Shown here in pieces: positions 8,554 to 19,036 of a DNA stretch of 64,000 nt. Source of the DNA: Pseudomonadales bacterium. GTDB taxonomy: Bacteria > Pseudomonadota > Gammaproteobacteria > Pseudomonadales > Azotimanducaceae. Location: positions 234,001-298,000 of the forward strand of contig JANQJA010000011.1 of assembly GCA_028281885.1 (NCBI GenBank). The letters are read 5' to 3'. The position numbers and the translations under genes were made by a program. Below the pieces are notes generated by a model. The model was not told the origin of the DNA. It worked only from the letters and a program-made list of their open reading frames with translations, and made no database searches. Numbering within the stretch: the first letter of the stretch is position 1; each line of letters starts with the position of its first letter.

Positions 8554-9788
8554 ACCTGCCGGAGTGGCTTGAGCATATCGAGCAGCTCCACCCGCGCGCC
8601 TGGGACCTGGGACTGGAACGAGTCGCCGCTGTCGCCGAAAGGCTGGACCTGGTCCATCCGGCAACCCGTGTCGTGCTGATTGCTGGTACCAACGGTAAGG
8701 GTACGACCTGCGAAGCGATTGACCGGTTGTGCCGTGCCGCTGGCCTGTCGACCGGCAAGTCAACATCGCCACATCTGGTTCGGTTCAACGAGCGAATCGT
8801 TGTCGATGGTCAGCCGGCACCAGACGATGAAATTATTGCGGCGTTTGATGCCATCGAGGCGGCACGGCAGGAAATCTCCCTCAGCTATTTTGAATTTGCT
8901 TCTCTGGCGTCGATGTTCATCTTTCGTCAGCGACAAGTCGATGTGGCGATCCTCGAGATTGGACTCGGCGGTCGACTTGACGCAATGAACGTAGTCGCGC
9001 CTGATGTCTCGGTGATTACCCGTATTGCGCTTGATCACCAGCAATGGCTCGGTGATACGCGCGATGCGATTGGTTATGAGAAGGCGGGTGTGATGAGGGC
9101 AGACCGCCCCTGCATTGTTGCTGATCGAGATCCGCCTGCGACGCTGGCCGAATACGGGCATGAGATCGGTGCAAAACTATTGTTTGTGGGCCGGGATTTT
9201 GAAGCTGATGAGGCGGGCCGCTGCCGACTGTCGGGCGTAAGTGAGACTTTACAGTTACCCCTCGATGGCCTGGATGTCCCATTCGAGAATCTGCTGGCCG
9301 CGGCCCAGGCGGTCAGTTGCCTTGGGATATCTGTTGGACAGGCACAACTGGACGCGGCGCTGACCGATTTCGAACTACCCGGGCGTCAGCAGTGGCTCAG
9401 TCAGCCTCGACCGATGCTGCTGGATGTGGCGCACAATCCTGATTCGGCGGCATGGCTTGCGAGACGACTGGCGGCAATGGCCGGGCAACGATGGCATGCC
9501 GTATTTGGTATGTATGCTGACAAGGCAATTGACGCAGTGGTGGCGATGCTGGCACCGCATGTCGAGGCTTGGTACCTGGCGGGTATGGAGGATAGCCGGG
9601 GTGCATCGCTTGATGCGCTGGAAGCGTCAGTGAAGAGCTGTCATGGGTTCGTCGCGGGTAAATATGATAAAGTAGCGGACGCATTCGACGCAGCAGCAGC
9701 GGATACGGCTGACGGGGGTTCTATTCTGGTTTTTGGCTCCTTTCTTGTCGTCGGTGGGGTGCTGGAGCACCTGAACGAGCACTCATAA
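8550..9788 (+). CDS. folC: Bifunctional folylpolyglutamate / dihydrofolate synthase
   Basis: Adds glutamate to dihydropteroate and then to reduced folates, using ATP. 412 residues with Mur-ligase fold: P-loop IAGTNGKGTTCEAI (about 47-60), the DIE-type segment VAILEIGLGGRLDAMNVV and the C-terminal LLDVAHNPDSAAWLA loop. It overlaps trpA by ATGA. In many gammaproteobacteria accD lies directly upstream of folC; here there is no room for it. Confidence 0.95.
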   Translation: MNLPEWLEHIEQLHPRAWDLGLERVAAVAERLDLVHPATRVVLIAGTNGKGTTCEAIDRLCRAAGLSTGKSTSPHLVRFNERIVVDGQPAPDDEIIAAFDAIEAARQEISLSYFEFASLASMFIFRQRQVDVAILEIGLGGRLDAMNVVAPDVSVITRIALDHQQWLGDTRDAIGYEKAGVMRADRPCIVADRDPPATLAEYGHEIGAKLLFVGRDFEADEAGRCRLSGVSETLQLPLDGLDVPFENLLAAAQAVSCLGISVGQAQLDAALTDFELPGRQQWLSQPRPMLLDVAHNPDSAAWLARRLAAMAGQRWHAVFGMYADKAIDAVVAMLAPHVEAWYLAGMEDSRGASLDALEASVKSCHGFVAGKYDKVADAFDAAAADTADGGSILVFGSFLVVGGVLEHLNEHS

Positions 9789-9791
9789 CCC

Positions 9792-10349
9792 GTGGATAAC
9801 AGACTCAAACAGCGTGTCACCGGTGCAGTCGTCCTGACTGCGCTTGCGATCATCATCCTGCCCATGTTGCTGGATGGGTCGCGGGAAGATCGAGCGCGGG
9901 TCATCGCAAGCATTCCTGAACCACCCGTGGTGGAACTGGACAGCCTTCGGTTTGAGGATATCGAGCGACAGATCGATGCGCTTGTGGCCGAGGGTGAAGC
10001 GGCGTTACCGAAAGTCACGGTGGATACCGTTGATTACAGCGCACAGCCGGCGGAGACGCTAACACTCGATCAGAACCAGCTGCCGGTAAGCTGGAGCCTG
10101 CAGCTCGCCAGTTTCGAAAATGAAGACAATGCCCGCAGTCTCAGGGCGTCACTTCGCGATGCCGAGTACCAAACCTATATTATTCGTGCTGACACGGACG
10201 CAGGGGAGCGCTTTCGTGTTTTCGTGGGACCCGTATTGCAACGCAGTCAGCTGGCTGAAATGGGTCAGGCGATTGAACAAAAGTTTGCACTCAAAGGGCG
10301 TGTCGTTCGGTATGAAATCCAAGATGACGCGCGCCAGCTGGGTGGTTAA
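9792..10349 (+). CDS. SPOR-domain protein (DedD-like)
   Basis: A 185-residue protein with a short cytoplasmic N-terminus, one membrane helix (about residues 10-27, VVLTALAIIILPMLL), a linker, and a C-terminal SPOR domain (about 95-175, starting WSLQLASFENEDNARSL). SPOR domains bind denuded peptidoglycan at the division site, and DedD in E. coli helps constriction. The GTG start is three bases after the folC stop. The position between folC and cvpA matches dedD. Confidence 0.88.
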   Translation: MDNRLKQRVTGAVVLTALAIIILPMLLDGSREDRARVIASIPEPPVVELDSLRFEDIERQIDALVAEGEAALPKVTVDTVDYSAQPAETLTLDQNQLPVSWSLQLASFENEDNARSLRASLRDAEYQTYIIRADTDAGERFRVFVGPVLQRSQLAEMGQAIEQKFALKGRVVRYEIQDDARQLGG

Positions 10350-10355
10350 AGGGGC

Positions 10356-10859
10356 GTGCTGGATATTCTGCCCATTGTGGATTGGTTGATTCTGGGAGTG
10401 ATATTGATTTCCGCAGCGATCAGTTTAATACGAGGTTTCGTCCGGGAGGCGCTGTCGCTGGCGACGCTCATTGCCGCGATCGTTGTTGCTCGCGTGTTTG
10501 GCAGCCAGGTTGCAACACTGTTTGAAGAATACATTGGTCAGCCATCGCTGCGGCTGCTGGCGGCCTATGCCCTGTTGTTTGTTTTTACCATGATCGTGGG
10601 TGGCCTGATTAATCACCTGCTCGGCCAGTTGGTCGATGCCACCGGCCTGACCGGTACGGACCGTTTGCTGGGTGCCCTGTTCGGTGTGGCGAGGGGCGCG
10701 CTCATTATCATTGTGGCAGTGGCGATCTTGTCGCGTATGCCGGTAACGGAAGACAGCTGGTGGCAGGAGTCGAAACTGATTCCATCATTTGTGGATGCTG
10801 CCAATTCGATCCAGTCAATGATTTTTTCCTCTCACACGACCGATGAACAGACGACGTAG
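10356..10859 (+). CDS. cvpA: CvpA family membrane protein
   Basis: 167 residues with four hydrophobic segments (about 6-25, 28-48, 66-88 and 103-125). The opening LPIVDWLILGVILISAAISLIRGFVRE style sequence is characteristic of CvpA, an inner-membrane protein needed for colicin V production in E. coli and often co-transcribed with purF. GTG start, six bases after the SPOR gene and 14 bases before purF. Molecular function is not settled. Confidence 0.93.
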   Translation: MLDILPIVDWLILGVILISAAISLIRGFVREALSLATLIAAIVVARVFGSQVATLFEEYIGQPSLRLLAAYALLFVFTMIVGGLINHLLGQLVDATGLTGTDRLLGALFGVARGALIIIVAVAILSRMPVTEDSWWQESKLIPSFVDAANSIQSMIFSSHTTDEQTT

Positions 10860-10873
10860 GAGCGTAATTTGAT

Positions 10874-12388
10874 ATGTGCGGCATAGTCGGAATGGTGGGG
10901 CGCTCGGACGTCGGGTTCGATCTCTATGATGCGCTGACAGTCCTTCAGCATCGCGGTCAGGATGCCGCAGGTATCGTCACGTGCGAAGGGGATCAACTGC
11001 ATCTGCGCAAGAGCAACGGACTGGTTCGGGATGTATTTCGACAGGACCACATGAATCAGTTGAAAGGCAATATGGGTATTGCCCACGTGCGTTACCCCAC
11101 CGCCGGTTCATCCAGTTCGGCGGAAGCACAGCCGATGTATGTGAACTCGCCGTACGGCATCTGTCTGGCTCATAACGGCAACCTGACTAACGACGAGGAT
11201 CTGAACGAGGATCTGTTTCGCACTGATCGTCGTCACATCAACACCAGTTCTGACAGCGAAGTGCTGCTCAATGTATTCGCGCACGAACTGCAGCGTATCG
11301 CCGGGCTCCGACTGGCGCCTGAAGAGGTCTTTGAAGCGGTACGGCGCGTTCATGAGCGCGCTATTGGCGCCTATGCTGTTGTCATCATGATTATTGGTTA
11401 CGGTATCGTCGCGTTTCGCGATCCCCATGGCATTCGGCCGATTTGTTTTGGCAAACGATCGACTGCCCAGGGTGACGACTATATGGTGGCGTCAGAAAGT
11501 GTGGCGCTCGACGTTCTTGGCTTCGATCTGGCCCGGGATATCCTGCCTGGTGAGGCGATCTACATTCAGACCAATGGTACCGTGCACACCCGGCAGTGTG
11601 CTCCGGACACGGTGTATAGCCCGTGCATCTTTGAGCATGTGTACCTGGCCCGGCCGGATTCCGTGATCGATGGTATTTCCGTTTACAAGGCGCGGCTGAA
11701 GATGGGTGAAAAACTTGCCGACAAGATTTTGCGGCTGTATCCCGACCATGACATCGATGTGGTCATTCCGATTCCCGATACGAGTTGTACGGCGGCGCTG
11801 CCGATGGCGCATCGACTGGGCGTGAAGTATCGCGAGGGCCTGGTCAAGAATCGCTATATTGGGCGTACATTCATCATGCCGGGCCAGGAAGAGCGGCGGA
11901 AATCGGTGCGCCGGAAGCTGAATACGGTGGAGCTGGAATTCAAGGACAAGAATGTGCTGCTGGTGGACGACTCCATCGTCCGTGGTACCACTTCCCGCCA
12001 GATTGTCCAGATGGCCCGTGAGGCTGGCGCGAACAAGGTTTATCTCGCCTCTGCGGCACCTCCTGTGCGCTACCCGAACGTCTATGGCATCGATATGCCG
12101 GCCGCCTGCGAGTTTATCGCTCACAACCTGGAAGAACATGAGATCGCCGATGCCCTTGGCGTGGACTGGCTGGTCTACCAGGATCTTGAAGACCTGAAAT
12201 CCTGTGCGATCGGCATCAATCAGCAGGTAGAGCGATTCGATTGCAGCGTGTTCGACGGAGACTATGTCACCGGTGGTTTTGACGAGGATTACTTTCTGCG
12301 GGTCGAGTCGCTCAGATCAGACGAGGCGAAGCAATCCCGCGCCCGGATGGAAGACCTGGGCACTGTCGATCTCCATAATAAAGCCTGA
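10874..12388 (+). CDS. purF: Amidophosphoribosyltransferase
   Basis: First committed step of purine synthesis: PRPP plus glutamine gives phosphoribosylamine. The sequence starts MCGIVGMVG, so Cys2 becomes the N-terminal nucleophile of the glutaminase domain (about 2-235); no propeptide is present. The phosphoribosyltransferase domain carries the PRPP loop [18 protein letters not shown] (about 360-377). 504 residues matches the E. coli-type enzyme. The stop overlaps the moxR start by one base. Confidence 0.97.
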   Translation: MCGIVGMVGRSDVGFDLYDALTVLQHRGQDAAGIVTCEGDQLHLRKSNGLVRDVFRQDHMNQLKGNMGIAHVRYPTAGSSSSAEAQPMYVNSPYGICLAHNGNLTNDEDLNEDLFRTDRRHINTSSDSEVLLNVFAHELQRIAGLRLAPEEVFEAVRRVHERAIGAYAVVIMIIGYGIVAFRDPHGIRPICFGKRSTAQGDDYMVASESVALDVLGFDLARDILPGEAIYIQTNGTVHTRQCAPDTVYSPCIFEHVYLARPDSVIDGISVYKARLKMGEKLADKILRLYPDHDIDVVIPIPDTSCTAALPMAHRLGVKYREGLVKNRYIGRTFIMPGQEERRKSVRRKLNTVELEFKDKNVLLVDDSIVRGTTSRQIVQMAREAGANKVYLASAAPPVRYPNVYGIDMPAACEFIAHNLEEHEIADALGVDWLVYQDLEDLKSCAIGINQQVERFDCSVFDGDYVTGGFDEDYFLRVESLRSDEAKQSRARMEDLGTVDLHNKA

Positions 12389-13308
12389 TGAGAGAGGCCA
12401 TTGAACGTACGGTAGCCGCCGTCGGCGGCATACTGCTGGGCAAGGAACATGAGATCAAGCTCGCGCTGACCTGTCTGCTGGCCCGGGGTCACCTGTTGAT
12501 TGAAGATCTGCCCGGGATGGGGAAGACGACGCTCTCTTACGCGCTCGCGAGGTCTCTGGGGCTGAGTTTTAATCGTATCCAGTTCACCAGCGATCTGCTG
12601 CCGGCCGACATTCTGGGCGTTTCGGTTTATGACAAGGATGCCGGTAACTTTGTCTTTCATCCTGGCCCCATCTTCAGCCAGCTGGTGCTTGCCGATGAGA
12701 TCAATCGCACCACGCCCAAGAGTCAGAGTGCCTTGCTCGAGGCGATGGAAGAACGCCAGGTCACAGTCGAAGGCGAGACTCGAAGCCTGCCCGCGCCCTT
12801 TTTTGTCATCGCGACGCAAAACCCCAATACGCAGGCGGGCACCTTCCCGTTGCCTGAGTCACAACTGGACCGATTCCTGATGCGGATCGAACTCGGATAC
12901 CCTGATCCGGTAGCAGAGCGGATTCTGCTCAAGGGCGAGAACCGTCGCGAGGTGCTGGCGAGGCTGAAGCCAACCATGAGCCTCGCCGAACTCACGTCGG
13001 CACAGGAGGCCTGTGATCATGTCAGGGTATCCGAGGCCTTGCTCGATTACGTTCAGCGCCTCGTTCAATACACCCGGCAGGCACCTGAATTCGCCTATGG
13101 CCTTTCCCCCCGCGGCGCCCTGGCGTTGCTGGCCTGCGCGCGCGCCTGGGCCTATGTGGACGGGCGCGATCATGTAGTGCCCGAAGATGTGCAGGCGGTC
13201 CTCCCGGGTATCGTCGAGCATCGGCTACGGGAAGCCGCCGATTTCAGCGGTCATGGAGGAGCAGCACTCGCGCAGCGACTGCTCACCAGTGTGGATGTGA
13301 TCGGTTAG
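12388..13308 (+). CDS. MoxR-family AAA+ ATPase
   Basis: A 306-residue AAA+ ATPase of the MoxR group, which act as chaperones or cofactor-insertion machines with partner proteins. Walker A is EDLPGMGKTTLSYAL (about 41-55), Walker B is LVLADEINRTTPKSQSALLE, and sensor 1 is FFVIATQNPNTQAGTF. It opens a tight three-gene module with DUF58 and transglutaminase proteins, a common bacterial arrangement. Translation is coupled to purF through TGATG. Confidence 0.93.
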   Translation: MREAIERTVAAVGGILLGKEHEIKLALTCLLARGHLLIEDLPGMGKTTLSYALARSLGLSFNRIQFTSDLLPADILGVSVYDKDAGNFVFHPGPIFSQLVLADEINRTTPKSQSALLEAMEERQVTVEGETRSLPAPFFVIATQNPNTQAGTFPLPESQLDRFLMRIELGYPDPVAERILLKGENRREVLARLKPTMSLAELTSAQEACDHVRVSEALLDYVQRLVQYTRQAPEFAYGLSPRGALALLACARAWAYVDGRDHVVPEDVQAVLPGIVEHRLREAADFSGHGGAALAQRLLTSVDVIG

Positions 13309-13324
13309 GCGAGGGGACGCGGCC

Positions 13325-14317
13325 GTGACCTCGAGCGTCGTTTCAGGAGGACCGTTCAAGTCGCGGCGACTGAATGCATGGCTCAACCGGCGAATGCCAC
13401 CGGCAAATAGCGTCGAACTCAATCAGGGCAATATCTTTATCCTGCCCACGCGGGAGGGATTTTATTTTTTGGCGCTGGTGGCGCTGATGGTGCTGGCAGG
13501 CATCAACTTTCAGAACAGTCTGGTGTTCCTGATTTCCTTCCTGCTCTTCAGCATCTTCATGGTGAGCATTCTGCATACATTCCGGAACCTGTCGGGTCTG
13601 AATCTGCAGGCGGGTTCGACCCGACCGGCGTTTGCCGGCGAGGACGCAGAGTTTACGGTCATTGTCCACCGGCGAGGTGAGCGCATCTATGAGGGCATTC
13701 GACTGGGATGGTCCGAAAGCCTGATGCAGGGTGTCGATCTGGTGGACGATGAGGAGCAGCGTGTTTCTGTCTATGTGCCAACAAGTCGACGAGGGCGCTT
13801 CAACCCAGGCAGGATGCTGATCCAGACCAGCTACCCGGTGGGTCTCTTTCGAGCCTGGTCCTGGGTTGACCTCGACATGTCAGTCGTTGTCTTTCCCAGG
13901 CCCATTTACGCCGGTGACATTCCGGACGCCATCAGTCAAAACAACGATGGGGACATGCTGCATCGGGAAGGCGTTGACGACTTTTACGGATTGAGGGATT
14001 ACCGCGACGGTGATCCTGTACGACACATCGCCTGGAAGTCCTATGCCAGAACCGAGCAGCTGCAAACCAAGGAGTTTGTTGCGTTTGTCGATCGTCGAAT
14101 CTGGCTCGAGTGGGACATGCTTGCCGGACTCGATCGTGAGAGCCGGTTGTCCAGATTGTGTTACTGGATTCTCAAGGTGTCCGAGTCCAATGACGAATTT
14201 GGCCTGCGGCTGCCGGGTATCGAGATCGAACCGGATCGGGGTATGGAGCATCGCGAACGGCTACTGACGGAACTGGCGTTGTTTGAAGTCGATCAGCGTC
14301 CCGGTGTCGTCGGATGA
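13325..14317 (+). CDS. DUF58 domain protein
   Basis: 330 residues with two adjacent membrane helices near 45-85 and a C-terminal DUF58 domain recognised by GVDDFYGLRDYRDGDPVRHIAW followed by Lys, which is nearly invariant in this family. DUF58 proteins accompany MoxR ATPases and are thought to be their partners, related to von Willebrand-type folds. Start taken as GTG at 13325 because ATG codons downstream would remove residues before the helices; an alternative is the Met at codon 24. The end overlaps the next gene by ATGA. Confidence 0.86.
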   Translation: MTSSVVSGGPFKSRRLNAWLNRRMPPANSVELNQGNIFILPTREGFYFLALVALMVLAGINFQNSLVFLISFLLFSIFMVSILHTFRNLSGLNLQAGSTRPAFAGEDAEFTVIVHRRGERIYEGIRLGWSESLMQGVDLVDDEEQRVSVYVPTSRRGRFNPGRMLIQTSYPVGLFRAWSWVDLDMSVVVFPRPIYAGDIPDAISQNNDGDMLHREGVDDFYGLRDYRDGDPVRHIAWKSYARTEQLQTKEFVAFVDRRIWLEWDMLAGLDRESRLSRLCYWILKVSESNDEFGLRLPGIEIEPDRGMEHRERLLTELALFEVDQRPGVVG

Positions 14318-16320
14318 ACGTCTACCAGATCCCGCGCAATTCCCTCGCGTGGCTGCTCTGTGCCCAGATCGCTGTGATCCTGCCTCACGTTGGCAGGCTG
14401 CCCATCTGGGTCACGGTGGTGAGTGCCGCGTGCATCGTTTGGCGCGTGATGGTGTACCGCGGTCACTGGCGTTTCCCGGGCAAGTGGGTCTGCGGGCTAT
14501 TGGTTGTGGCCGGATTCCTCGGTGTTCCGATTGGGTATCGGACCATATTGGGACTGGAGCCTGCGATTGCGCTGCTGGTAGTGGCGTATGTGCTGAAGTT
14601 GCTGGAGATGCATCGACAGCGCGATGCTTATGTGGTGATTCTGCTCGGTTACTTTGTCGCCATGTGCCAGTTTCTGTTCCAGCAAAGTATCCCCTGGACG
14701 ATCTACGTTCTGGCCTCGGTCATGATGATTTCGGCCGGTCTGATTGGTCTGAACCAGACCCAAACCCACACGCGTCCGCTCTGGACCCTGAGGAAGGCGG
14801 GGGCGCTGACGGCGCAGTCGCTGCCCCTGATGCTGGTATTGTTCGTACTGTTTCCGCGCATTCCTCCGCTCTGGACCGTGCCGACTCAAACACAGACGGC
14901 ACGCTCGGGCATGAGTGACGAAGTGTCTCCCGGTGATATCGCCTCGCTCGCCACCTCGTCGGAACTCGCGTTCAACGTGACGTTTGAGGGGAATCCACCG
15001 CCCCAGAGCAGTCTTTACTGGCGAGGTTTGACCCTGGGAGATTTCGACGGCGAGACCTGGCGCCAGGATCGCATCATGTGGCGGGCCGCCTATCGCGTTG
15101 ACAGGGACATTCCTCCCTGGGCGGAGCAGGTGGAACGCCGGGGAAGGGTCTTCAACTACGACGTGATCATGGAGCCGACCCAGCAGAACTGGATGTTCAC
15201 CCTGACCATGCCGGATCTGCCAACAGACACAGACATCGCAATGGGGCCGGACTATCGCTGGGTCCGGATTGAACCTGTCAGATCGAAGTTCCGTTATCAG
15301 GTGACTTCGACGCTCAACTTCCGTACGGAGCCGATCCTGGCGAACTTTTGGCGGTACCGGATGACGCGCCTGCCCGAAGAGGGCAATCCCAGGGCCAGGG
15401 CGTTGGCGACGGAATTACGCAGTCGTGTCGGCAGTGATGCAGACTATGTCGATGAGGTGATGCGCTACTTCTACGCCGGCGATTTCAACTACACCCTGCA
15501 GCCCCCGCTACTGGGTGACAACAAGGTCGATGACTTCCTGTTTGAAACCCGGCGCGGTTTCTGCGAGCACTTTGCCAGCTCCTATGCGTTCCTGATGCGG
15601 GCAGCGAATATTCCGGCGCGTCTGGTGGTCGGTTACCACGGCGGTGAGTACAACGACATCGCCGATTATTTTTCAGTCTACCAGTACGACGCTCATGCCT
15701 GGGTTGAAGTGTGGTTGGAAGGACGCGGCTGGGTACGCGTCGATCCCACCACGTCGGTCGCCCCCAACCGCCTTGAGCAGGGTCTGCAGGCGGCGGTAGA
15801 GGCGGAAGAGACTTTTCTGCTGGACTCACCGTTTAGCTTGTTTGCCCGTCAAAACCTGATCCTGGCCGAGATCCGATTGCAGATCAGTGCGCTCACCTAT
15901 TACTGGGATACCTGGGTGGTGGGCTATACACCGGAGGTGCAGCAGGACCTGCTGAGGGACTACCTGGGAGACTTTGATCGCAAGGATCTCGGTATTCTGC
16001 TCCTGGTCAGCTTTTTCAGCGTCCTGGCGGTGATTGGCTTCTTCGTGTTGTTGAAGCGTGCGCACCAGCCGCTACCACCTGTCGAGCGCGCCTATCTGCA
16101 ATTCTGTCGGATCATGGAGAAGGCAGGTGTGGTAAGGCAGATGGGAGAAGCACCCGATACTTTTGGTCTGCGCGCTGCCGAAAGCATGCCCGATCTGGCT
16201 GAAGAGATCAGAACGGTCACAGAGGCGTTTGTTCGACTGAACTACGCCACGCCGGCCGCAGATGACGAAGCACGCCTCAAACGGACCGTTCGCCACCTGC
16301 GCCTTCGCGCGCTGGGTTAG
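14314..16320 (+). CDS. TgpA-like membrane transglutaminase (DUF3488 / transglutaminase-like)
   Basis: 668 residues: about six membrane helices (15-180), a periplasmic region with the transglutaminase core (about 395-500), another helix near 565-585 and a cytoplasmic DUF4129-like tail. The Cys-His-Asp triad is visible as RRGFCEHFASSYAFLMR, YDAHAWVEVW and WVRVDPT. In Pseudomonas aeruginosa the related TgpA is essential and acts in the periplasm. It completes the MoxR-DUF58-transglutaminase set and is convergent with acnB, seven bases away. Confidence 0.9.
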   Translation: MNVYQIPRNSLAWLLCAQIAVILPHVGRLPIWVTVVSAACIVWRVMVYRGHWRFPGKWVCGLLVVAGFLGVPIGYRTILGLEPAIALLVVAYVLKLLEMHRQRDAYVVILLGYFVAMCQFLFQQSIPWTIYVLASVMMISAGLIGLNQTQTHTRPLWTLRKAGALTAQSLPLMLVLFVLFPRIPPLWTVPTQTQTARSGMSDEVSPGDIASLATSSELAFNVTFEGNPPPQSSLYWRGLTLGDFDGETWRQDRIMWRAAYRVDRDIPPWAEQVERRGRVFNYDVIMEPTQQNWMFTLTMPDLPTDTDIAMGPDYRWVRIEPVRSKFRYQVTSTLNFRTEPILANFWRYRMTRLPEEGNPRARALATELRSRVGSDADYVDEVMRYFYAGDFNYTLQPPLLGDNKVDDFLFETRRGFCEHFASSYAFLMRAANIPARLVVGYHGGEYNDIADYFSVYQYDAHAWVEVWLEGRGWVRVDPTTSVAPNRLEQGLQAAVEAEETFLLDSPFSLFARQNLILAEIRLQISALTYYWDTWVVGYTPEVQQDLLRDYLGDFDRKDLGILLLVSFFSVLAVIGFFVLLKRAHQPLPPVERAYLQFCRIMEKAGVVRQMGEAPDTFGLRAAESMPDLAEEIRTVTEAFVRLNYATPAADDEARLKRTVRHLRLRALG

Positions 16321-16327
16321 CAGCGTG

Positions 16328-18904
16328 TTAGCCTGCTGCCACCACATTGACGGCAGGTATCTGTACCGAATCTGCCGTCTTTTTGAACGAATCGATCTGG
16401 TGAAAGTTCAGGTACCGGTAAATATCCGATGCCAGGGTGTCCAGATCCTGCGTGTATTCCAGATATTCCTCGGGTGTGGGCAGCTTCCCCAATACGCTGG
16501 CAACAGCGGCCAGTTCAGCCGAAGCGAGGTACACATCGGCACCATCACCGAGTCGGTTGGGGAAGTTTCGTGTTGAGGTGGAAACGCAGGTGGTGTTGGC
16601 GCCGACCCGTGCCTGGTTACCCATGCACAGGGAGCAGCCGGGCATTTCAGTTCTTGCGCCGGCCTGGGCGAAGATGTTGTACACGCCTTCTTCCCGCAAC
16701 TGGTATTCGTCCATCTTGGTGGGCGGCGAAATCCACAGCCGGGTCGGAATACCGTCAACCTGGCTGAGCAGGCGGGCGGCGGCGCGGAAGTGGCCGATGT
16801 TGGTCATACAGGAGCCGATGAAAACCTCATCGATCTTATCGCCTGCCACTTCCGACAGCGGACGGACATCGTCCGGATCATTCGGACAGGCGAGCAGCGG
16901 TTCCTTGATCTCATTCAGGTCGATCTCAATGATCTCGGCGTACTCGGCATCCGCGTCCGGCTCCATCAGTTCCGGATTCTCCAGCCAGGCTTCCATGGAT
17001 TCGATGCGTCGGCCAATCGTGCGGGCGTCGCCGTAGCCTTCGCTGATCATCCACTTGAGCAAAGTGATGTTGGAGTTGAGATATTCGATGATCGGCTCTT
17101 TATTGAGTCGAATAGTACAGCCACCGGCCGAGCGCTCAGCCGAGGCGTCGGATATCTCGAACGCCTGTTCTACCTTGAGGTCGGGCAGCCCTTCGATTTC
17201 CAGAATGCGGCCCGAGAAGACATTTTTCTTGCCTTCTTTTTCAACGGTCAACAGGCCGCGCTGGATGGCGGCATAGGGAATCGCGTTGACCAGGTCTCGC
17301 AGCGTAATGCCGGGCTGCATTTCGCCCTTGAAACGAACCAGGACCGATTCAGGCATATCGAGCGGCATGACGCCGATCGCCGCGGCAAACGCCACCAGGC
17401 CTGAACCTGCCGGAAAGCTGATACCGAGCGGGAAGCGGGTATGGGAGTCGCCGCCGGTACCCACCGTATCCGGCAGCAGCATGCGATTCAGCCAGGAGTG
17501 AATAATGCCGTCGCCGGGCCGTAGCGCGACACCGCCCCGGGTACGGATAAAGTCGGGGAGGGTATGCTGGGTATCGATGTCGACGGGCTTCGGGTAAGCC
17601 GCCGTATGACAGAAAGACTGCATTACCAGGTCGGCGGAAAAGCCCAGGCAGGCCAGTTCCTTGAGTTCGTCGCGTGTCATGGGTCCGGTGGTATCCTGCG
17701 AGCCGACGGTCGTCATACGAGGTTCGCAGTAGGTGCCGGGTCGAACGCCGTCAACGCCACAGGCGCGGCCGACAATCTTCTGAGCCAGGGTATAGCCCTT
17801 GCCGGTGTCGGTGGCGGGAACCGGACGACGGAAAGCATCAGTCTGTCCGAGGCCCAGGGCCTCACGCGCCCTTTCGGTCAGACCACGACCAATGATCAGA
17901 GGTATCCTGCCTCCCGCCTGTACTTCGTCCAGCAATACTTCGGTGGCGAGCTTGAATTCGGAGATCACATCACCGGTTTTCTCACTGGTGATTTTCCCTT
18001 CATAGGGATGAATCACGATGACGTCCCCCATTTCCATCCCGGACACATCGCATTCGATGGGCAGGGCGCCTGAGTCTTCCATGGTGTTAAAGAAGATCGG
18101 GGCTATTTTGCCGCCCAGGCAGACGCCGCCGACGCGCTTGTTCGGTACATGGGGAATGTCATCTCCAGTGTGCCATAGCACCGAGTTGGTGGCCGATTTA
18201 CGGGATGAACCTGTCCCAACCACGTCACCAACGTAGGCAACAGGGTTGCCGGTGTTTTTTAGCTGTTCAATGGTATCCAGTGGGTTTTCCATGCGTTTTT
18301 TGAGCATTGCCTTGGCATGAAGTGGGATATCTGGGCGACTCCAGGCGTCACCAGCGGGTGAAAGATCGTCGGTGTTGGTTTCACCGTCGACCATGAAGAC
18401 GGTGACCTTGATCTGCTCGGGGACGGCAGGTTTCGAAGTGAACCACTCCGCGTTCGCCCAGGACTCGAGGACCGCCTTGGCGTGAGGGTTGGCGTTGGCT
18501 TTTTCGACCACATCATGGAAGGCGTCAAACATGAGCAAGGTGTGAGAGAGTGCCTTTGCGGCATGGGGAGCCAGGCTCTCGTCGTCCAGCAGTTCGATCA
18601 GCGGTTCGATGTTGTAGCCGCCGAGCATGGTGCCCAGCAGTTCGGTGGCGTGAACCGGATCGATCAGGGGTGAACTCGCCTCGCCTTTGGCAATGGCGGT
18701 GAGGAACGCAGCCTTGACATAGGCAGCGTCGTCGACGCCGGGCGGAACACGGTTGGTGAGCAGATCGAGGAGCATGTTCTCTTCGCCCGCAGGTGGATCT
18801 TTCAATAAATCGACAAGCTGGTTAACCTGTTCAGCATCCAGCGGCTTGGGGTCGATCCCTTCTGCAGCACGTTCGGTGACATGTTCTCGGTAGGCTTCTA
18901 ACAC
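16328..18904 (-). CDS. acnB: Aconitate hydratase B
   Basis: Main TCA-cycle aconitase, isomerising citrate and isocitrate with a [4Fe-4S] cluster; the apo form binds mRNA in E. coli. 858 residues, close to the usual 865. Domain order is the AcnB one: HEAT-like domain (1-150), swivel domain (about 160-380), then the catalytic domains. Cluster ligands are in [12 protein letters not shown] and [13 protein letters not shown]. The GTG start at 18904 is preceded by GGGAGG. It is divergent from miaE; a small hairpin lies just upstream of the ribosome site. Confidence 0.97.
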   Translation of the reverse strand: MLEAYREHVTERAAEGIDPKPLDAEQVNQLVDLLKDPPAGEENMLLDLLTNRVPPGVDDAAYVKAAFLTAIAKGEASSPLIDPVHATELLGTMLGGYNIEPLIELLDDESLAPHAAKALSHTLLMFDAFHDVVEKANANPHAKAVLESWANAEWFTSKPAVPEQIKVTVFMVDGETNTDDLSPAGDAWSRPDIPLHAKAMLKKRMENPLDTIEQLKNTGNPVAYVGDVVGTGSSRKSATNSVLWHTGDDIPHVPNKRVGGVCLGGKIAPIFFNTMEDSGALPIECDVSGMEMGDVIVIHPYEGKITSEKTGDVISEFKLATEVLLDEVQAGGRIPLIIGRGLTERAREALGLGQTDAFRRPVPATDTGKGYTLAQKIVGRACGVDGVRPGTYCEPRMTTVGSQDTTGPMTRDELKELACLGFSADLVMQSFCHTAAYPKPVDIDTQHTLPDFIRTRGGVALRPGDGIIHSWLNRMLLPDTVGTGGDSHTRFPLGISFPAGSGLVAFAAAIGVMPLDMPESVLVRFKGEMQPGITLRDLVNAIPYAAIQRGLLTVEKEGKKNVFSGRILEIEGLPDLKVEQAFEISDASAERSAGGCTIRLNKEPIIEYLNSNITLLKWMISEGYGDARTIGRRIESMEAWLENPELMEPDADAEYAEIIEIDLNEIKEPLLACPNDPDDVRPLSEVAGDKIDEVFIGSCMTNIGHFRAAARLLSQVDGIPTRLWISPPTKMDEYQLREEGVYNIFAQAGARTEMPGCSLCMGNQARVGANTTCVSTSTRNFPNRLGDGADVYLASAELAAVASVLGKLPTPEEYLEYTQDLDTLASDIYRYLNFHQIDSFKKTADSVQIPAVNVVAAG

Positions 18905-18928
18905 GGGTTCCTCCCTCTGAAATTTAAT

Positions 18929-18943
18929 GGCACGGAACGTGCC
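18929..18943 (-). promoter_or_regulatory. Small hairpin in the acnB 5' leader
   Basis: GGCACG at 18929-18934 and CGTGCC at 18938-18943 form a six-base stem with a three-base loop, 25 bases before the acnB start and directly upstream of its ribosome site. No T run follows, so it is not a terminator. A role in mRNA stability or translation is possible but unproven. Confidence 0.3.
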
Positions 18944-18990
18944 GTTAGATGGGGCGTAGTTTACATCAACTCGAATCAGAGCGATAGGAA

Positions 18991-19036
18991 CGCATATTAA
19001 TATTAATGTATAACTTTAATATTATTTATTAATTTA
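18991..19036. other. AT-rich divergent promoter region between acnB and miaE
   Basis: This 46-base stretch is almost entirely A and T, against GC-rich surroundings, and contains the perfect 12-base palindrome ATTAATATTAAT at 18996-19007. It must hold the miaE promoter and possibly part of the acnB promoter. No clear consensus -35/-10 pair stands out. Confidence 0.55.

Noticed and set aside
18991..19036. AT-rich stretch as a replication origin
   Set aside because: Only about 46 bases, no DnaA boxes seen, and no origin-associated genes nearby.
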